Source of the DNA: Parahaliea aestuarii
Lineage (GTDB): Bacteria; Pseudomonadota; Gammaproteobacteria; Pseudomonadales; Halieaceae
Length of the DNA: 64,000 nt
Reading direction: 5' to 3'
NCBI RefSeq assembly: GCF_008064635.1
Contig: NZ_VRYZ01000004.1
Location: 124,001 to 188,000, forward strand
Part shown: positions 42,414-51,214 of the stretch, piece by piece
How the letters are laid out: every line of letters begins with the position of its first letter
Numbering within the stretch: the stretch's first letter is position 1
Program-made: the position numbers and the translations under genes
Notes under the pieces: model-generated
What the model saw: only the letters and a program-made list of their open reading frames with translations
The model's database searches: none
What the model was told of the DNA's origin: nothing

Positions 42414-44792
42414 TCAGAAAAACTTGCGCAGGGTGAAGCCGACAGTGCGCGGCTGGTTAGTGCGATAGGCCAGTCGGGCGCGGCCGCCGCGTTCACGATC
42501 GAAGGACAGGTCGGCGTTCTCGTCGGTAACATTGTTGGCATAGAGCACCGCCTCCCAGGTATCCCACAGCAAACCGGCCGACAGGTTCACCTGCTCGTAG
42601 GCATCCAGCTCCAGATCGACGCTGGTGACCTCCTCGCCGCTGGCGCCGCCAAAGGGCAGGCCGCTGACGAAATTACCGGCGCCGGCCACCTGGTCACTGG
42701 GCTGGGTGTAGCGATCTCCCACGTACTGCACCAGGCCCGACAGATAGAACTCATTGGCGCCAAAGGGGGCGGACTGGAAGGTATAGGTGGCGCCAGCGGA
42801 GAACTGCAACTCCGGCACCGAGGCCAGGCGGTTGCCCTCCTCCACGCCGCCCACGATGCTGCCATCGCTGTTCCTGACGGTGGAATCGAACTCCGCTTCC
42901 ACATAGCTGCCGTTCAGGCTCAGCAGCAGATTGTCGACCGGGTAGGCGGACAGCTCCCACTCCGCACCGAGGGTGTGGGCCTCAGGCACGTTAAAGGAGA
43001 TGCGCGATGAGCAGGAGCCTGCGTCCAGCGTGACTTGCAGGTCCTCGATATCGGTATAGAAAATCGCCGCGTTGAAACGCACCGAGGAATACTGGCTCTT
43101 GAAGCCCACTTCATAGTTCCACAGGCTCTCGTCTTCATAGGCCTGGAAACCGCCAAAAGTCTGCTCGTCGGCGTCGTTGCACAGGGTGCGGTTGAGCGGA
43201 TCGTTCACCCCGCCAAGGCGAAAGCCCTGGGATGCCTGAGCGTTCACGGTGACCGCGTCGTTCACGTCGTAGCTGGCCATCACCCGCGGGTTGAAGCCGT
43301 CCGACGAAGTCGCGTCGGTCTGGTCGTCACCGTTGGAAAACAGGCCGCCGGTGGTGAAACGCCGCTCTTCCTCGAAGTCGTACCAGCGGCCGCCCAGGGT
43401 CAGCACCAGGCGCTCGGTAAGGCTGTAGTTGGCCTCGCCGAATATGGCCGTCTGCTCGATGTCGTAGGGCAGATCGGAATTGTAGGGCGAGTCCGCCGGA
43501 TAACCATTGGCCACCGCCGCCGCGGTACCGGCGCCCAGTGTGGCGTCGGTGAAGGCGTCGTAGCCGGGTGTCGGCAGGCGCTGGGCGTACTTGCGCTCCA
43601 CATCGGAATAGAAGGCGCCGACCACCCACTGCAGGTCGCCCTCACCCGCGGAAGCCAGGCGGATTTCATGGGTGATCTGTTCCAGGTCAGTGGTATCGCG
43701 CAGGTTCGAGGGCAGGGTCACGGCGGCATCGGGAAAGCCGAGATCCACCGAAACCGAACCAGACAGGGCGCTGGCATCCCGACTCACCAGGATGTCGCGC
43801 TCGGTGTAGCTGCCGGCATAAGTGAGGTCGACACTGCCCAGCCCCCACTCCACCACCAGGTCGCTGATCAGGGTTTCATCCTCGAAGGCCTCGTCCAGCA
43901 GCAGGTACTGCTCCCGCTCATCCAACTGGATGGCGGGGCGGGTGGTGGTATAGGGATTGGCGAACAGGTTGAACACTTCCTGCCGGTTGAAGCCGTCAGC
44001 TTCGATTTCCTGGTAGATCACCCGCGGTGTGATGGTGAGGTTGTCGGTGGGCGCAATGGCCAGCGCAATCCGGCCGCCGTAGCGACCGCCGCTGTTGACA
44101 TCGTCCTTGCGCGTGCCGCCCTCGCCGAGGGCGTCGATAAACCCGCCGTATTCTGTGCCATAGCCCACGACCCGCAGGGCCATCATGTCACCCAGGGGGA
44201 TATTCAGGTGCCCCTTGAGGTGGCCGCCCTCCTCGCCATCGGTAATGGTGTTGACATTGGCCTCCACCGATCCGCTGAAATCTTCAAAATCCGGCTGGTT
44301 GGTAATAAAGCGGATGGTGCCCCCCACTGAACCGGAGCCAAACAGGGTGCCCTGGGGCCCGCGCAGGGTCTCCACCCGGTTGAGGTCGTAGAGATCGATG
44401 TCCGGGGTGAACAGGGACAGCGAAATCACCGTCTCGTCCACGTACACACCCACCTGCTCCTTCACCCCCGGCTGGTCGCGCACCACCTGTCCGGCGGACA
44501 CGCCGCGAATGGCCACCTGGCTCTGGCCGGGGCCGAGGTTCTGTATGGAGAGACCGGCGACATTGCGCGACAGGTCTTCCAGGTTGACTGCCCCGCTGCG
44601 GCGGATGTCCTCTTCGGACATGGCGTTGATGGAGAAGGGCAGGTCCTGGGCCGAGGCTTCGCGCTTGGTGGCGGTGACCACCACTTCCTCGAGCTGGGCG
44701 TAAGCAATACCGGGTGCCAGGGTCGGCGCCAGGGCGGCGACAACGGCGGTTGCCAGCAGGTTCTTCCTGCTGTGATTATTGTGCTGGGACAT
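42414..44792 (-). CDS. TonB-dependent receptor
   Basis: A 792-residue outer-membrane receptor. A signal peptide (about 1-30, ending GIAYAQ) precedes the TonB box in LEEVVVTATKREASAQD, a plug with NVAGLSIQNLGPGQSQVAIRG and RVETLRGPQGTLFGSGSVGGTIRFI, and a barrel ending in RTVGFTLRKFF. ATG at 44792 is behind AGGAAG. It lies on the same strand directly upstream of the molybdenum hydroxylase genes, so uptake of that enzyme's substrate is an attractive but unproved role. Confidence 0.9.
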   Translation of the reverse strand: MSQHNNHSRKNLLATAVVAALAPTLAPGIAYAQLEEVVVTATKREASAQDLPFSINAMSEEDIRRSGAVNLEDLSRNVAGLSIQNLGPGQSQVAIRGVSAGQVVRDQPGVKEQVGVYVDETVISLSLFTPDIDLYDLNRVETLRGPQGTLFGSGSVGGTIRFITNQPDFEDFSGSVEANVNTITDGEEGGHLKGHLNIPLGDMMALRVVGYGTEYGGFIDALGEGGTRKDDVNSGGRYGGRIALAIAPTDNLTITPRVIYQEIEADGFNRQEVFNLFANPYTTTRPAIQLDEREQYLLLDEAFEDETLISDLVVEWGLGSVDLTYAGSYTERDILVSRDASALSGSVSVDLGFPDAAVTLPSNLRDTTDLEQITHEIRLASAGEGDLQWVVGAFYSDVERKYAQRLPTPGYDAFTDATLGAGTAAAVANGYPADSPYNSDLPYDIEQTAIFGEANYSLTERLVLTLGGRWYDFEEERRFTTGGLFSNGDDQTDATSSDGFNPRVMASYDVNDAVTVNAQASQGFRLGGVNDPLNRTLCNDADEQTFGGFQAYEDESLWNYEVGFKSQYSSVRFNAAIFYTDIEDLQVTLDAGSCSSRISFNVPEAHTLGAEWELSAYPVDNLLLSLNGSYVEAEFDSTVRNSDGSIVGGVEEGNRLASVPELQFSAGATYTFQSAPFGANEFYLSGLVQYVGDRYTQPSDQVAGAGNFVSGLPFGGASGEEVTSVDLELDAYEQVNLSAGLLWDTWEAVLYANNVTDENADLSFDRERGGRARLAYRTNQPRTVGFTLRKFF

Positions 44793-44912
44793 TGCGGGCT
44801 TCCTCATGTTATTGGTTTCTTATGCAACTGAGTCTAGACCGCGCACCGCGCTGGTGCAGCGCCGTGAAATGTTACTTTTGCACAGGATTTTTGTTGAGGG
44901 AGACCGCCTCTG

Positions 44913-45728
44913 CTACAGGGGCCGCCACTGCGGCGGCCTTCCCTCCGCAAAAGCCTGCATGCTCTCTTCCATGCAACCGGAAAAGTAGCCCAGTACCTGG
45001 GTGCGGTTTTCCAGTTCCATGGCGTGACGCAGGCTGGGAGCGTCGAGTGCGGCATGCAGGCCCTTCTTGGTCATCCACACCCCGTATTCGCTGTTCTCGC
45101 GCATGGCGCGGGCGCTGTCCAGCGCCGCTGCCTGCAGATCACCGGGCTCCAGCGTGCGCGAAGTCAGCCCCAGCGACCGCGCCTCAGCCGCATCGAATAC
45201 CCGCCCGGTCAGCATCAGTTCCGAGGCGGCCGACACACCCACCAGTCGCGGCAACAGATAGCTGCAACCCACGTCACAGGCCGACAGGCCGGTCTTGATA
45301 AAGGCGGCGCCGAATTTGGCGCCCGATGCGGCAAAGCGGACATCGCAGGCCATGGCGATAGCCAGGCCACCCCCGACGGCAGCGCCATTGACGGCGGCGA
45401 TCACCGGCTTGTCGCAGTCGTAGATGGCCAGCATCAGGTCGGCCAGGTACTCCTGGTACTTGTAGACAAAGCCCAGCCGGGACATGCCATCCGTACCGGG
45501 AACAGCTCCCGGACCCTCGCCCTGTGACTTGAGATCGGCCCCGGCGCAAAAGCCCCTGCCGGCACCGGTGAGAATCACCGCGCGCACCTGCCGGTCTCGA
45601 TTGAGAGAATGGAAGCACTCCGTCAATGCACCGGTCAATTCGGCATCCAGCGCGTTGAGGCGTTCGGGGCGGTTCATGGTCAACTGCAGGATGCCCTGCT
45701 CCAGGGTTTCGCTCAGTACAACGGTCAC
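44913..45728 (-). CDS. Enoyl-CoA hydratase/isomerase family protein
   Basis: A 271-residue crotonase-fold enzyme. NRPERLNALDAELTGAL (about 16-32), the oxyanion-hole segment GAGRGFCAGADLKSQG, and AAVNGAAVGGGLAIAMACDVRFA are classical. The usual second catalytic Glu region reads KTGLSACDVGCSYLLPRLVG, where Asp rather than Glu occupies the usual position. Hydratase, isomerase or another crotonase activity is therefore open. The start is a GTG (45728) behind AGAGGAG. It is divergent from the SDR gene. Confidence 0.87.
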   Translation of the reverse strand: MTVVLSETLEQGILQLTMNRPERLNALDAELTGALTECFHSLNRDRQVRAVILTGAGRGFCAGADLKSQGEGPGAVPGTDGMSRLGFVYKYQEYLADLMLAIYDCDKPVIAAVNGAAVGGGLAIAMACDVRFAASGAKFGAAFIKTGLSACDVGCSYLLPRLVGVSAASELMLTGRVFDAAEARSLGLTSRTLEPGDLQAAALDSARAMRENSEYGVWMTKKGLHAALDAPSLRHAMELENRTQVLGYFSGCMEESMQAFAEGRPPQWRPL

Positions 45729-45874
45729 TGTGTGTCTCCTCTTTTTATGGTTGCGGACTGTAGAGCTAAACCCTTCGCCGGCAGCGCGCAAGTGGATGGT
45801 TTATATTTCCCGCTTGCGGCATAAGCTGTCGAACAATAACAGGCTGAACACAGCCACCTGCGGGAGCGCGAGCA

Positions 45875-46642
45875 ATGCATCAGATCGACCTCAGCGGCAA
45901 GGTAGCCCTGGTGACCGGCGGCAGTCGGGGCCTGGGCAGGGCCATGATCAATGGGCTGGCACAGGCGGGAGCCGACGTGGTAATTGCCAGCCGCAAGCTG
46001 GAAAACTGCCAGGCCGTAGCCGACGAGGTTCAGCAGACGACCGGGCGCCGCGCCCTGCCGGTGGCAGCACACACCGGCAACACGGACAACCTCGACCGGC
46101 TGATTGACGCGGCCTACGCCGAATTCGGCCGGGTGGACGTACTGGTCAACAATGCCGGCATCAATCCGACGATCGGCGAACTGTCGGCGTTACCGCCGGA
46201 ACTGTTCCAGAAGATGTTTGACGTGAATACCAAGGGGCCCTGGTATCTGGCTTCGCGACTGGCGCCGCGCATGGCGCAACACGGCGGCGGTTCCATCATC
46301 AATGTACTCTCGGTGGGCGGCCTGAAGCCATCGGCGTTGCAGGGCTTCTACGCCAGCACCAAGGCGGCCCTGCAGGCACTGACCAAAGTGATGGCAGCGG
46401 AGTGGGCGGACAAGGGTATTCGCGTCAACGCCCTGGCCCCCGGCAGTTACCATTCAGACCTTTTCGACGGCTCCGCAGCGGCCATTCCGGGCTTTGAGGA
46501 CGGCGCCAAAGCCGCCTCACTACAGAAGCGCATCGCAAAAACAGAGGAAATTATCGGGCCAGTGCTCTACCTGGCCAGCGACATGTCCGCCTATACCACC
46601 GGCCACACCCTGGTCAGCGACGGCGGGTACATGGTGTTGTAG
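45875..46642 (+). CDS. Short-chain dehydrogenase/reductase
   Basis: A 255-residue classical SDR. The cofactor-binding TGGSRGLGRAM (residues 13-23), the NNAG motif (LVNNAGINP), the catalytic YASTK preceded by a Ser in NVLSVGG, and the YTTGHTLVSDGGY end are all present. An Arg-rich segment (ASRKLENC) after the second strand suggests NADP(H), though this is not certain. It is a single gene divergent from the enoyl-CoA hydratase, so a shared acyl or alcohol pathway is possible. Confidence 0.9.
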   Translation: MHQIDLSGKVALVTGGSRGLGRAMINGLAQAGADVVIASRKLENCQAVADEVQQTTGRRALPVAAHTGNTDNLDRLIDAAYAEFGRVDVLVNNAGINPTIGELSALPPELFQKMFDVNTKGPWYLASRLAPRMAQHGGGSIINVLSVGGLKPSALQGFYASTKAALQALTKVMAAEWADKGIRVNALAPGSYHSDLFDGSAAAIPGFEDGAKAASLQKRIAKTEEIIGPVLYLASDMSAYTTGHTLVSDGGYMVL

Positions 46643-46655
46643 CCAGCGTGGCCCG

Positions 46656-47153
46656 CTAGTACCACTTCAGCTTTTCGATGGGATAGCCCAGGTAGAACTT
46701 GGGCCGGTCCACCACAACCCGCGTCACTACGCGGCTGATACCCAGCGATTCATCGCCGCTCAGCTCATCGCAAAGCCGGTTCAGTTCTTTCACATTGCTG
46801 CAGCAAGTGAAGGAGATGTAGTCGGTATCCCCGGCGAGCCGCAGGCAATCCATGAACTCCGGAATTTCCTCGATGGCCGCCTCGAAGCGCTGACGGCAGG
46901 CCGGGCTGTTGTCGCGCAGGGTGAATTCCACATAGGCGATGACGTGTTCGCAGATGCGGTCGAGATCCACCTCGCTGTGACAGTTGAAGTAGTAGCCGGC
47001 ATCGCGCAGGGCCTTGGTGCGCTGGGAGCAGGCCGCCGGCGAGAGGTTGACGATTTCCGCCAGCCTGGCATTGGTGATGTCGGACTGCAGGTGGATGGTG
47101 GCGAGGATTTTGCGGTTGATCGCATCCAGCTTTACCGACTTCTTTTTGACCAT
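46656..47153 (-). CDS. Lrp/AsnC family transcriptional regulator
   Basis: A 165-residue Lrp/AsnC protein. The N-terminal HTH (KLDAINRKILATIHLQSDITNARLAEIVNLSPAACSQRTKAL) is followed by a RAM ligand-binding domain (HVIAYVEFTLR through CLRLAGDTDYISFTCCSNV). It is divergent from the NCS1 permease operon, with a 127-bp gap containing a matched pair of inverted octamers, so it probably controls that operon and itself in response to an amino acid or related ligand. Confidence 0.9.
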   Translation of the reverse strand: MVKKKSVKLDAINRKILATIHLQSDITNARLAEIVNLSPAACSQRTKALRDAGYYFNCHSEVDLDRICEHVIAYVEFTLRDNSPACRQRFEAAIEEIPEFMDCLRLAGDTDYISFTCCSNVKELNRLCDELSGDESLGISRVVTRVVVDRPKFYLGYPIEKLKWY

Positions 47154-47156
47154 AAC

Positions 47157-47229
47157 AATAGGTTCTTCTGATTCCGGCCGCGAAACCCGAAGAGTCTAAA
47201 CTATCGCCGCGGCAGTTCAATAACCTATT
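47157..47229. promoter_or_regulatory. Inverted octamer pair, possible Lrp operator
   Basis: AATAGGTT (47157-47164) and its exact complement AACCTATT (47222-47229) lie 65 bp apart, about six helical turns, in the gap between the lrp-like gene and the divergent NCS1 permease gene. The left copy abuts the regulator's start codon. Lrp-type octamers commonly bind such phased sites, so autoregulation plus operon control is plausible. Confidence 0.42.
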
Positions 47230-47280
47230 TGCCAGCGCCCTCGGCATAATCAGTCCTCACTTTCCCACCTGGAAACAGCG

Positions 47281-48543
47281 ATGGAGCCAGAGGCCAACGA
47301 ATACGCCACGGAACCGGTGCCGGACAGCAGTACGGTCGGCTGGTTGCGCGTCGCCATGATCTCGGCGATGGTGGCCTTTTCCCTGCCCACCTTCCTCACC
47401 GGGCTGGAAGTGGCCGCCGTGTACTCTGCCGCGGACACCGCGATCATCCTGCTGACCGGCACCGCCATCCTCACCCTGCTCGGCTGCATTACCGGCGGTA
47501 TCGGCGCCGCCACCCGCCTCAGCTCCTACATGCTCAATCGCATCGCCTTCGGCGAATACGGTGCCGCCCTGGTCAACATCGCCTTCGCCATTTCCCTGCT
47601 GGGCTGGTTCGGGGTCAATATCGACCTGTTTTCCGACGCGGTGCTGCGCCTGTCGCGGGAAATGTTCAGCGCGGAAATTCCCGCCTGGGTGGTGGAACTG
47701 TTCGCCGGGGCGCTGATGACGGTGACGACTTTCTTCGGCTTTCGCGCCATCAACCTCCTGTCAACGCTGCTGGTGCCCGTGTTGATGGTGGTCACCGTGC
47801 AACTGATTGCCGGCTCTCTGGACGCCCTGCCCTTCACCGAGCTGATGCAGCGCGCCGCCGCCGGCAACGGCAGCTTCGGCAACGGTGTCTCCGCCGTGGT
47901 CGGCGGCATCATTGTCGGCACTGTCATCCTGCCGGACATCACCCGCTTCCTGCGCCACTGGCGGCACGCCGCCTACGGCGTAATCCTGTCCTACTTTCTT
48001 GTTTCCACCATTGTCATGGCCGCCGGCGCCATCGCCTCCACCGCCCTGGCGGACCACGACCTGCTGAACATCCTGCTCACGCTGGGCATTGGCTGGGCCG
48101 CCTTTGCCGTGGTGATCTTCGGCAGCTGGGTGCTCAACTCCCTGAATCTCTACAGCACCATGCTCAGCGTGGAATCCACCCTGCCCCGCCTGAACAACCG
48201 GGCGCTGATCCTGGTCTGCGGCGCGCTGGGCACGGTGGCGGCATTCTTCAACATCCTGGATTACTTCCTGGAATTCCTCTTCTACCTCTCCATTGCCTTC
48301 GTGCCGGTTTCCGGCGTGATCGCGGTGGACTACTGCCTGTGCCGGCGCAATGCCTTTCACGGCGCTCGCATCGGGCAACTGCAACAGGCGCGCTGGAGCG
48401 CGATTGTCGCCTGGCTGGCGGGGGCCACGGTGGCGCTGATGGGTTCCTGGGGCTGGTTCGCCCTGTCCAGCATCGCCGCCCTCGACGCTGTGCTGGTGGC
48501 CAGCGCTCTCTACTACCTGCTACAGCGAGGAAAGACTGCATGA
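47281..48543 (+). CDS. NCS1-family permease (cytosine/hydantoin transporter type)
   Basis: A 420-residue inner-membrane transporter with about 12 helices, resembling CodB and other nucleobase:cation symporter-1 proteins. TEPVPDSSTVGWLRVAMISAMVAFSLPTFLTGLEV is the usual start, and the GGIIVGTVILPDITRFLRHWRHA loop and WVLNSLNLYSTML helix are family features. NCS1 members carry cytosine, purines, allantoin or hydantoins. The next genes encode hydantoinase-like proteins, so a hydantoin-like substrate is favoured. Its stop overlaps the next start (ATGA). Confidence 0.87.
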   Translation: MEPEANEYATEPVPDSSTVGWLRVAMISAMVAFSLPTFLTGLEVAAVYSAADTAIILLTGTAILTLLGCITGGIGAATRLSSYMLNRIAFGEYGAALVNIAFAISLLGWFGVNIDLFSDAVLRLSREMFSAEIPAWVVELFAGALMTVTTFFGFRAINLLSTLLVPVLMVVTVQLIAGSLDALPFTELMQRAAAGNGSFGNGVSAVVGGIIVGTVILPDITRFLRHWRHAAYGVILSYFLVSTIVMAAGAIASTALADHDLLNILLTLGIGWAAFAVVIFGSWVLNSLNLYSTMLSVESTLPRLNNRALILVCGALGTVAAFFNILDYFLEFLFYLSIAFVPVSGVIAVDYCLCRRNAFHGARIGQLQQARWSAIVAWLAGATVALMGSWGWFALSSIAALDAVLVASALYYLLQRGKTA

Positions 48544-50099
48544 GAATTGGTATTGACGTCGGCGGCACCCACACCGACGCCGTATTGCTGAATGGGGATG
48601 ACGTTGTCTCCTCCATCAAGACCCTGACCACCGCGGACGTCAGCAGCGGTGTATTCAATGCGCTGGAGCATGTGCTGAGCGACAGCCAGGTGGAAGCTGC
48701 TGACATCGAGGCAGTGATGCTGGGCACCACCCAGTTCACCAATGCCGTGGTGGAGCGCCGCCAGTTGTCCGAGGTGGCTGCCATCCGCATCGGCCTGCCC
48801 TCGGGGCGCGGCCTGCCGCCGATGAGCGGCTGGCCGGCGGATATCGCCGGCGAACTCGGCGGCCACGGCTACATGCTGCACGGCGGCACCCTCTACGACG
48901 GTCGCCCACTGGCGGACCTGAGGGACAGTGAAATCGACAGTGTGGTTGAAGACATCCGCCACAAGGGGCTGGACACTGTTGCCATCAGTGCGGCCTTTTC
49001 ACCGATGGCGGCGGGGCCGGAGCTCGCGGTGGCGGAGAAGCTGCGCGCGGCCATTCCCGGAGTGAATATCACCTGTTCGCACCAGATCGGTCGCCTGGGC
49101 CTGCTGGAGCGGGAAAACGCCGCCCTGCTGAATGCCGCCCTGCTGAAATTCTCCGAGCGGGTGGTACGCTCCTTCGGCGAGGCCCTGGTCAAGCGCGGCC
49201 TGAGCTGCCCCTTCTACATCAGCCAGAACGACGGCACCCTGATGGACGCGGAGTTCGTGCGCCAGTTCCCGGCACTGACCTTCGCCTCCGGCCCCACCAA
49301 CTCCCTGCGCGGCGCCTGCAAACTGACCGGACTGGACGACGCCATTGTGGTCGACATCGGCGGCACCACCTCCGATATCGGCGTACTGCAGGGGGGCTTC
49401 CCGCGCGAATCCAATGTCGTCATTGAAGTTGGCGGAGTGCGCACCAACTTCCGCATGCCAGACATCCTCGCCATCGGCCTCGGCGGCGGCAGCCTGGTCA
49501 GCGCCGACGGCGCACAAATTGGCCCCCGCTCTGTTGGCCACAAGCTGGTCAGCGAGGGCCTGGCCTTTGGCGGCGGCACCCTGACGGCCACCGACCTGCT
49601 GGTGGCCGCCGGCCAGCTCGAATTGGGCGGCGATACCCGGCCGGTATCACTGGACCCCGAAGTCACCAGGGCTGGCCTTGCCACGATTACCCGCATGCTC
49701 AACACCGGTATCGAACGCATGCTACCGAGCAAGGATCGCCTGCCGGTCATCCTGGTGGGCGGCGGCGCAGTGCTGGTGAGTGGTGAACTGGAAGCCGCTG
49801 CCCGCATCCTGCGCCCGCAACACGCCGGCGTGGCCAACGCCATCGGCGCCGCCATCGCCCAGATCGGCGGCGAGGTGGAGCGGCTGGTGTCCTATCGCGA
49901 GGAACCCCGGGAAGCCGCCATCAAGCGGCTGTCGCAGGAAGCCTGTGCCCAGGCCGTGGCTGCCGGCGCCGACCCCGCCAGCGTGCGCATCGCCGACATC
50001 GAGGAAACCACCATTTCCTACATGGAAGAAGGCTCCACCCGCCTGCGGCTGAAGGCCGTGGGCGATATCGCCCGTATCAACACAGGAGTTGCCGCGTGA
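48540..50099 (+). CDS. Hydantoinase/oxoprolinase family protein (HyuA type)
   Basis: A 519-residue ASKHA-fold ATPase-like enzyme of the hydantoinase/oxoprolinase A group. The phosphate loop MRIGIDVGGTHTDAVLL opens the protein, and VVDIGGTTSDIGVLQGG (about 270-287) forms the second nucleotide-binding site. It is shorter than N-methylhydantoinase A and has no adjacent HyuB. Its partner here is a DUF917 protein, a recurrent pairing. Members open five-membered lactam or imide rings with ATP. It overlaps both neighbours by 4 bp. The exact substrate is unknown. Confidence 0.88.
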   Translation: MRIGIDVGGTHTDAVLLNGDDVVSSIKTLTTADVSSGVFNALEHVLSDSQVEAADIEAVMLGTTQFTNAVVERRQLSEVAAIRIGLPSGRGLPPMSGWPADIAGELGGHGYMLHGGTLYDGRPLADLRDSEIDSVVEDIRHKGLDTVAISAAFSPMAAGPELAVAEKLRAAIPGVNITCSHQIGRLGLLERENAALLNAALLKFSERVVRSFGEALVKRGLSCPFYISQNDGTLMDAEFVRQFPALTFASGPTNSLRGACKLTGLDDAIVVDIGGTTSDIGVLQGGFPRESNVVIEVGGVRTNFRMPDILAIGLGGGSLVSADGAQIGPRSVGHKLVSEGLAFGGGTLTATDLLVAAGQLELGGDTRPVSLDPEVTRAGLATITRMLNTGIERMLPSKDRLPVILVGGGAVLVSGELEAAARILRPQHAGVANAIGAAIAQIGGEVERLVSYREEPREAAIKRLSQEACAQAVAAGADPASVRIADIEETTISYMEEGSTRLRLKAVGDIARINTGVAA

Positions 50100-51214
50100 A
50101 AAAGCTGGGCAGCGAATCCCTCGCCGACCTCTCCGCCGGAGCCGTCTTCCTGGCCACCGGCGGCGGTGGCGACCCCTATGTGGCGCAACTGGTCGCAGAG
50201 CAGGCCCTCAACACCTATGGCCCGGTGGACCTGATGGCGCCGGAAGAACTGGACGACGAGGCCTACGTGGTCGCCATCGGCGGCGTAGGCGCCCCCACTG
50301 TCAGCCTTGAATTACTGCCTTCAATCGACGAGGCCATCGCCACCCTGGACGCCTTCGAAGCGCGGGTGGGCCGGCGCATCGACGCCCTGGTGTCCTTCGA
50401 GATCGGCGGTGGCAATTCGCTGATCCCGATCGTTGCCGCCGCGGCACGCGGCATTCCGGTGATCGACGGCGACGGCATGGGCCGGGCCCTGCCGGAAGCG
50501 CAGATGATGACCTATCCCATCTCCGGTGTGCTACCCACGCCGGCGGTGGCAACCGACTACGAGGGCAATGTCACTACCTTCGACACCACCGACATCCTCG
50601 CCTTCGAAAAGGAAATCCGCCGGTGCGCCCTCAGCTCCGGCGGCATGATCACCTCTGCTGAACACCCCATGAGCGGGCGCCAGCTAAAGGCCTCCATCGT
50701 GCCCAATACGGTCAGCTTTTCCATTGAACTGGGCCGTGTACTGAGAGCCAATCGCGGCAATGCACGGGAAATTTTCGCGCCCCTGGCGGCACTGTTCCGC
50801 GACTCCATCTACGGCGGCCTGCACCATCTGTTCACCGGCAAGGTGGTGGACAGCAGTACCCGGATTGTCGGCGGCTATGACATTGGCCAGGCTCACATCC
50901 AGTGTTTCGAGGATGAGTCCCGGGTGCTGAATATCAGTATCAAGAACGAATACCTGACCGCCGAGCTGAACGGCCGGTTGCTGGCTTCGGTACCGGACCT
51001 GATCACCATCGTCGACTACGAAACCTCCACCCCCATCAATGCCGAGCGCCTGCGCTTTGGCCAGCGAGTCACCGTGTTCGGCGTTGGCTGCCCGGCCTTT
51101 TACCGAAGCCCCCGGGCCCTGCAGTTCGTGGCCCCCGGCTGCTTCGGCTTTGATTTTCCCTATCGCCCTATCGAAGAACTCGTCACAGAACAGACAGCGA
51201 GGCAAACAACATGA
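50096..51214 (+). CDS. DUF917 family protein (S-methyl-thiohydantoin desulfurase-like)
   Basis: A 372-residue DUF917 protein. The N-terminal LADLSAGAVFLATGGGGDPYVAQLV and the VSFEIGGGNSLIPIVAAAARGIPVIDGDGMGRALPEAQMMTYPISG segment are family landmarks. As I recall, Pfam now describes this family as S-methyl thiohydantoin desulfurase domains, but that name has not been checked. It starts with a GTG overlapping the hydantoinase stop and ends overlapping the receptor start. Pairing with HyuA suggests a two-component catalyst for a hydantoin or thiohydantoin. Confidence 0.87.
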   Translation: MKKLGSESLADLSAGAVFLATGGGGDPYVAQLVAEQALNTYGPVDLMAPEELDDEAYVVAIGGVGAPTVSLELLPSIDEAIATLDAFEARVGRRIDALVSFEIGGGNSLIPIVAAAARGIPVIDGDGMGRALPEAQMMTYPISGVLPTPAVATDYEGNVTTFDTTDILAFEKEIRRCALSSGGMITSAEHPMSGRQLKASIVPNTVSFSIELGRVLRANRGNAREIFAPLAALFRDSIYGGLHHLFTGKVVDSSTRIVGGYDIGQAHIQCFEDESRVLNISIKNEYLTAELNGRLLASVPDLITIVDYETSTPINAERLRFGQRVTVFGVGCPAFYRSPRALQFVAPGCFGFDFPYRPIEELVTEQTARQTT

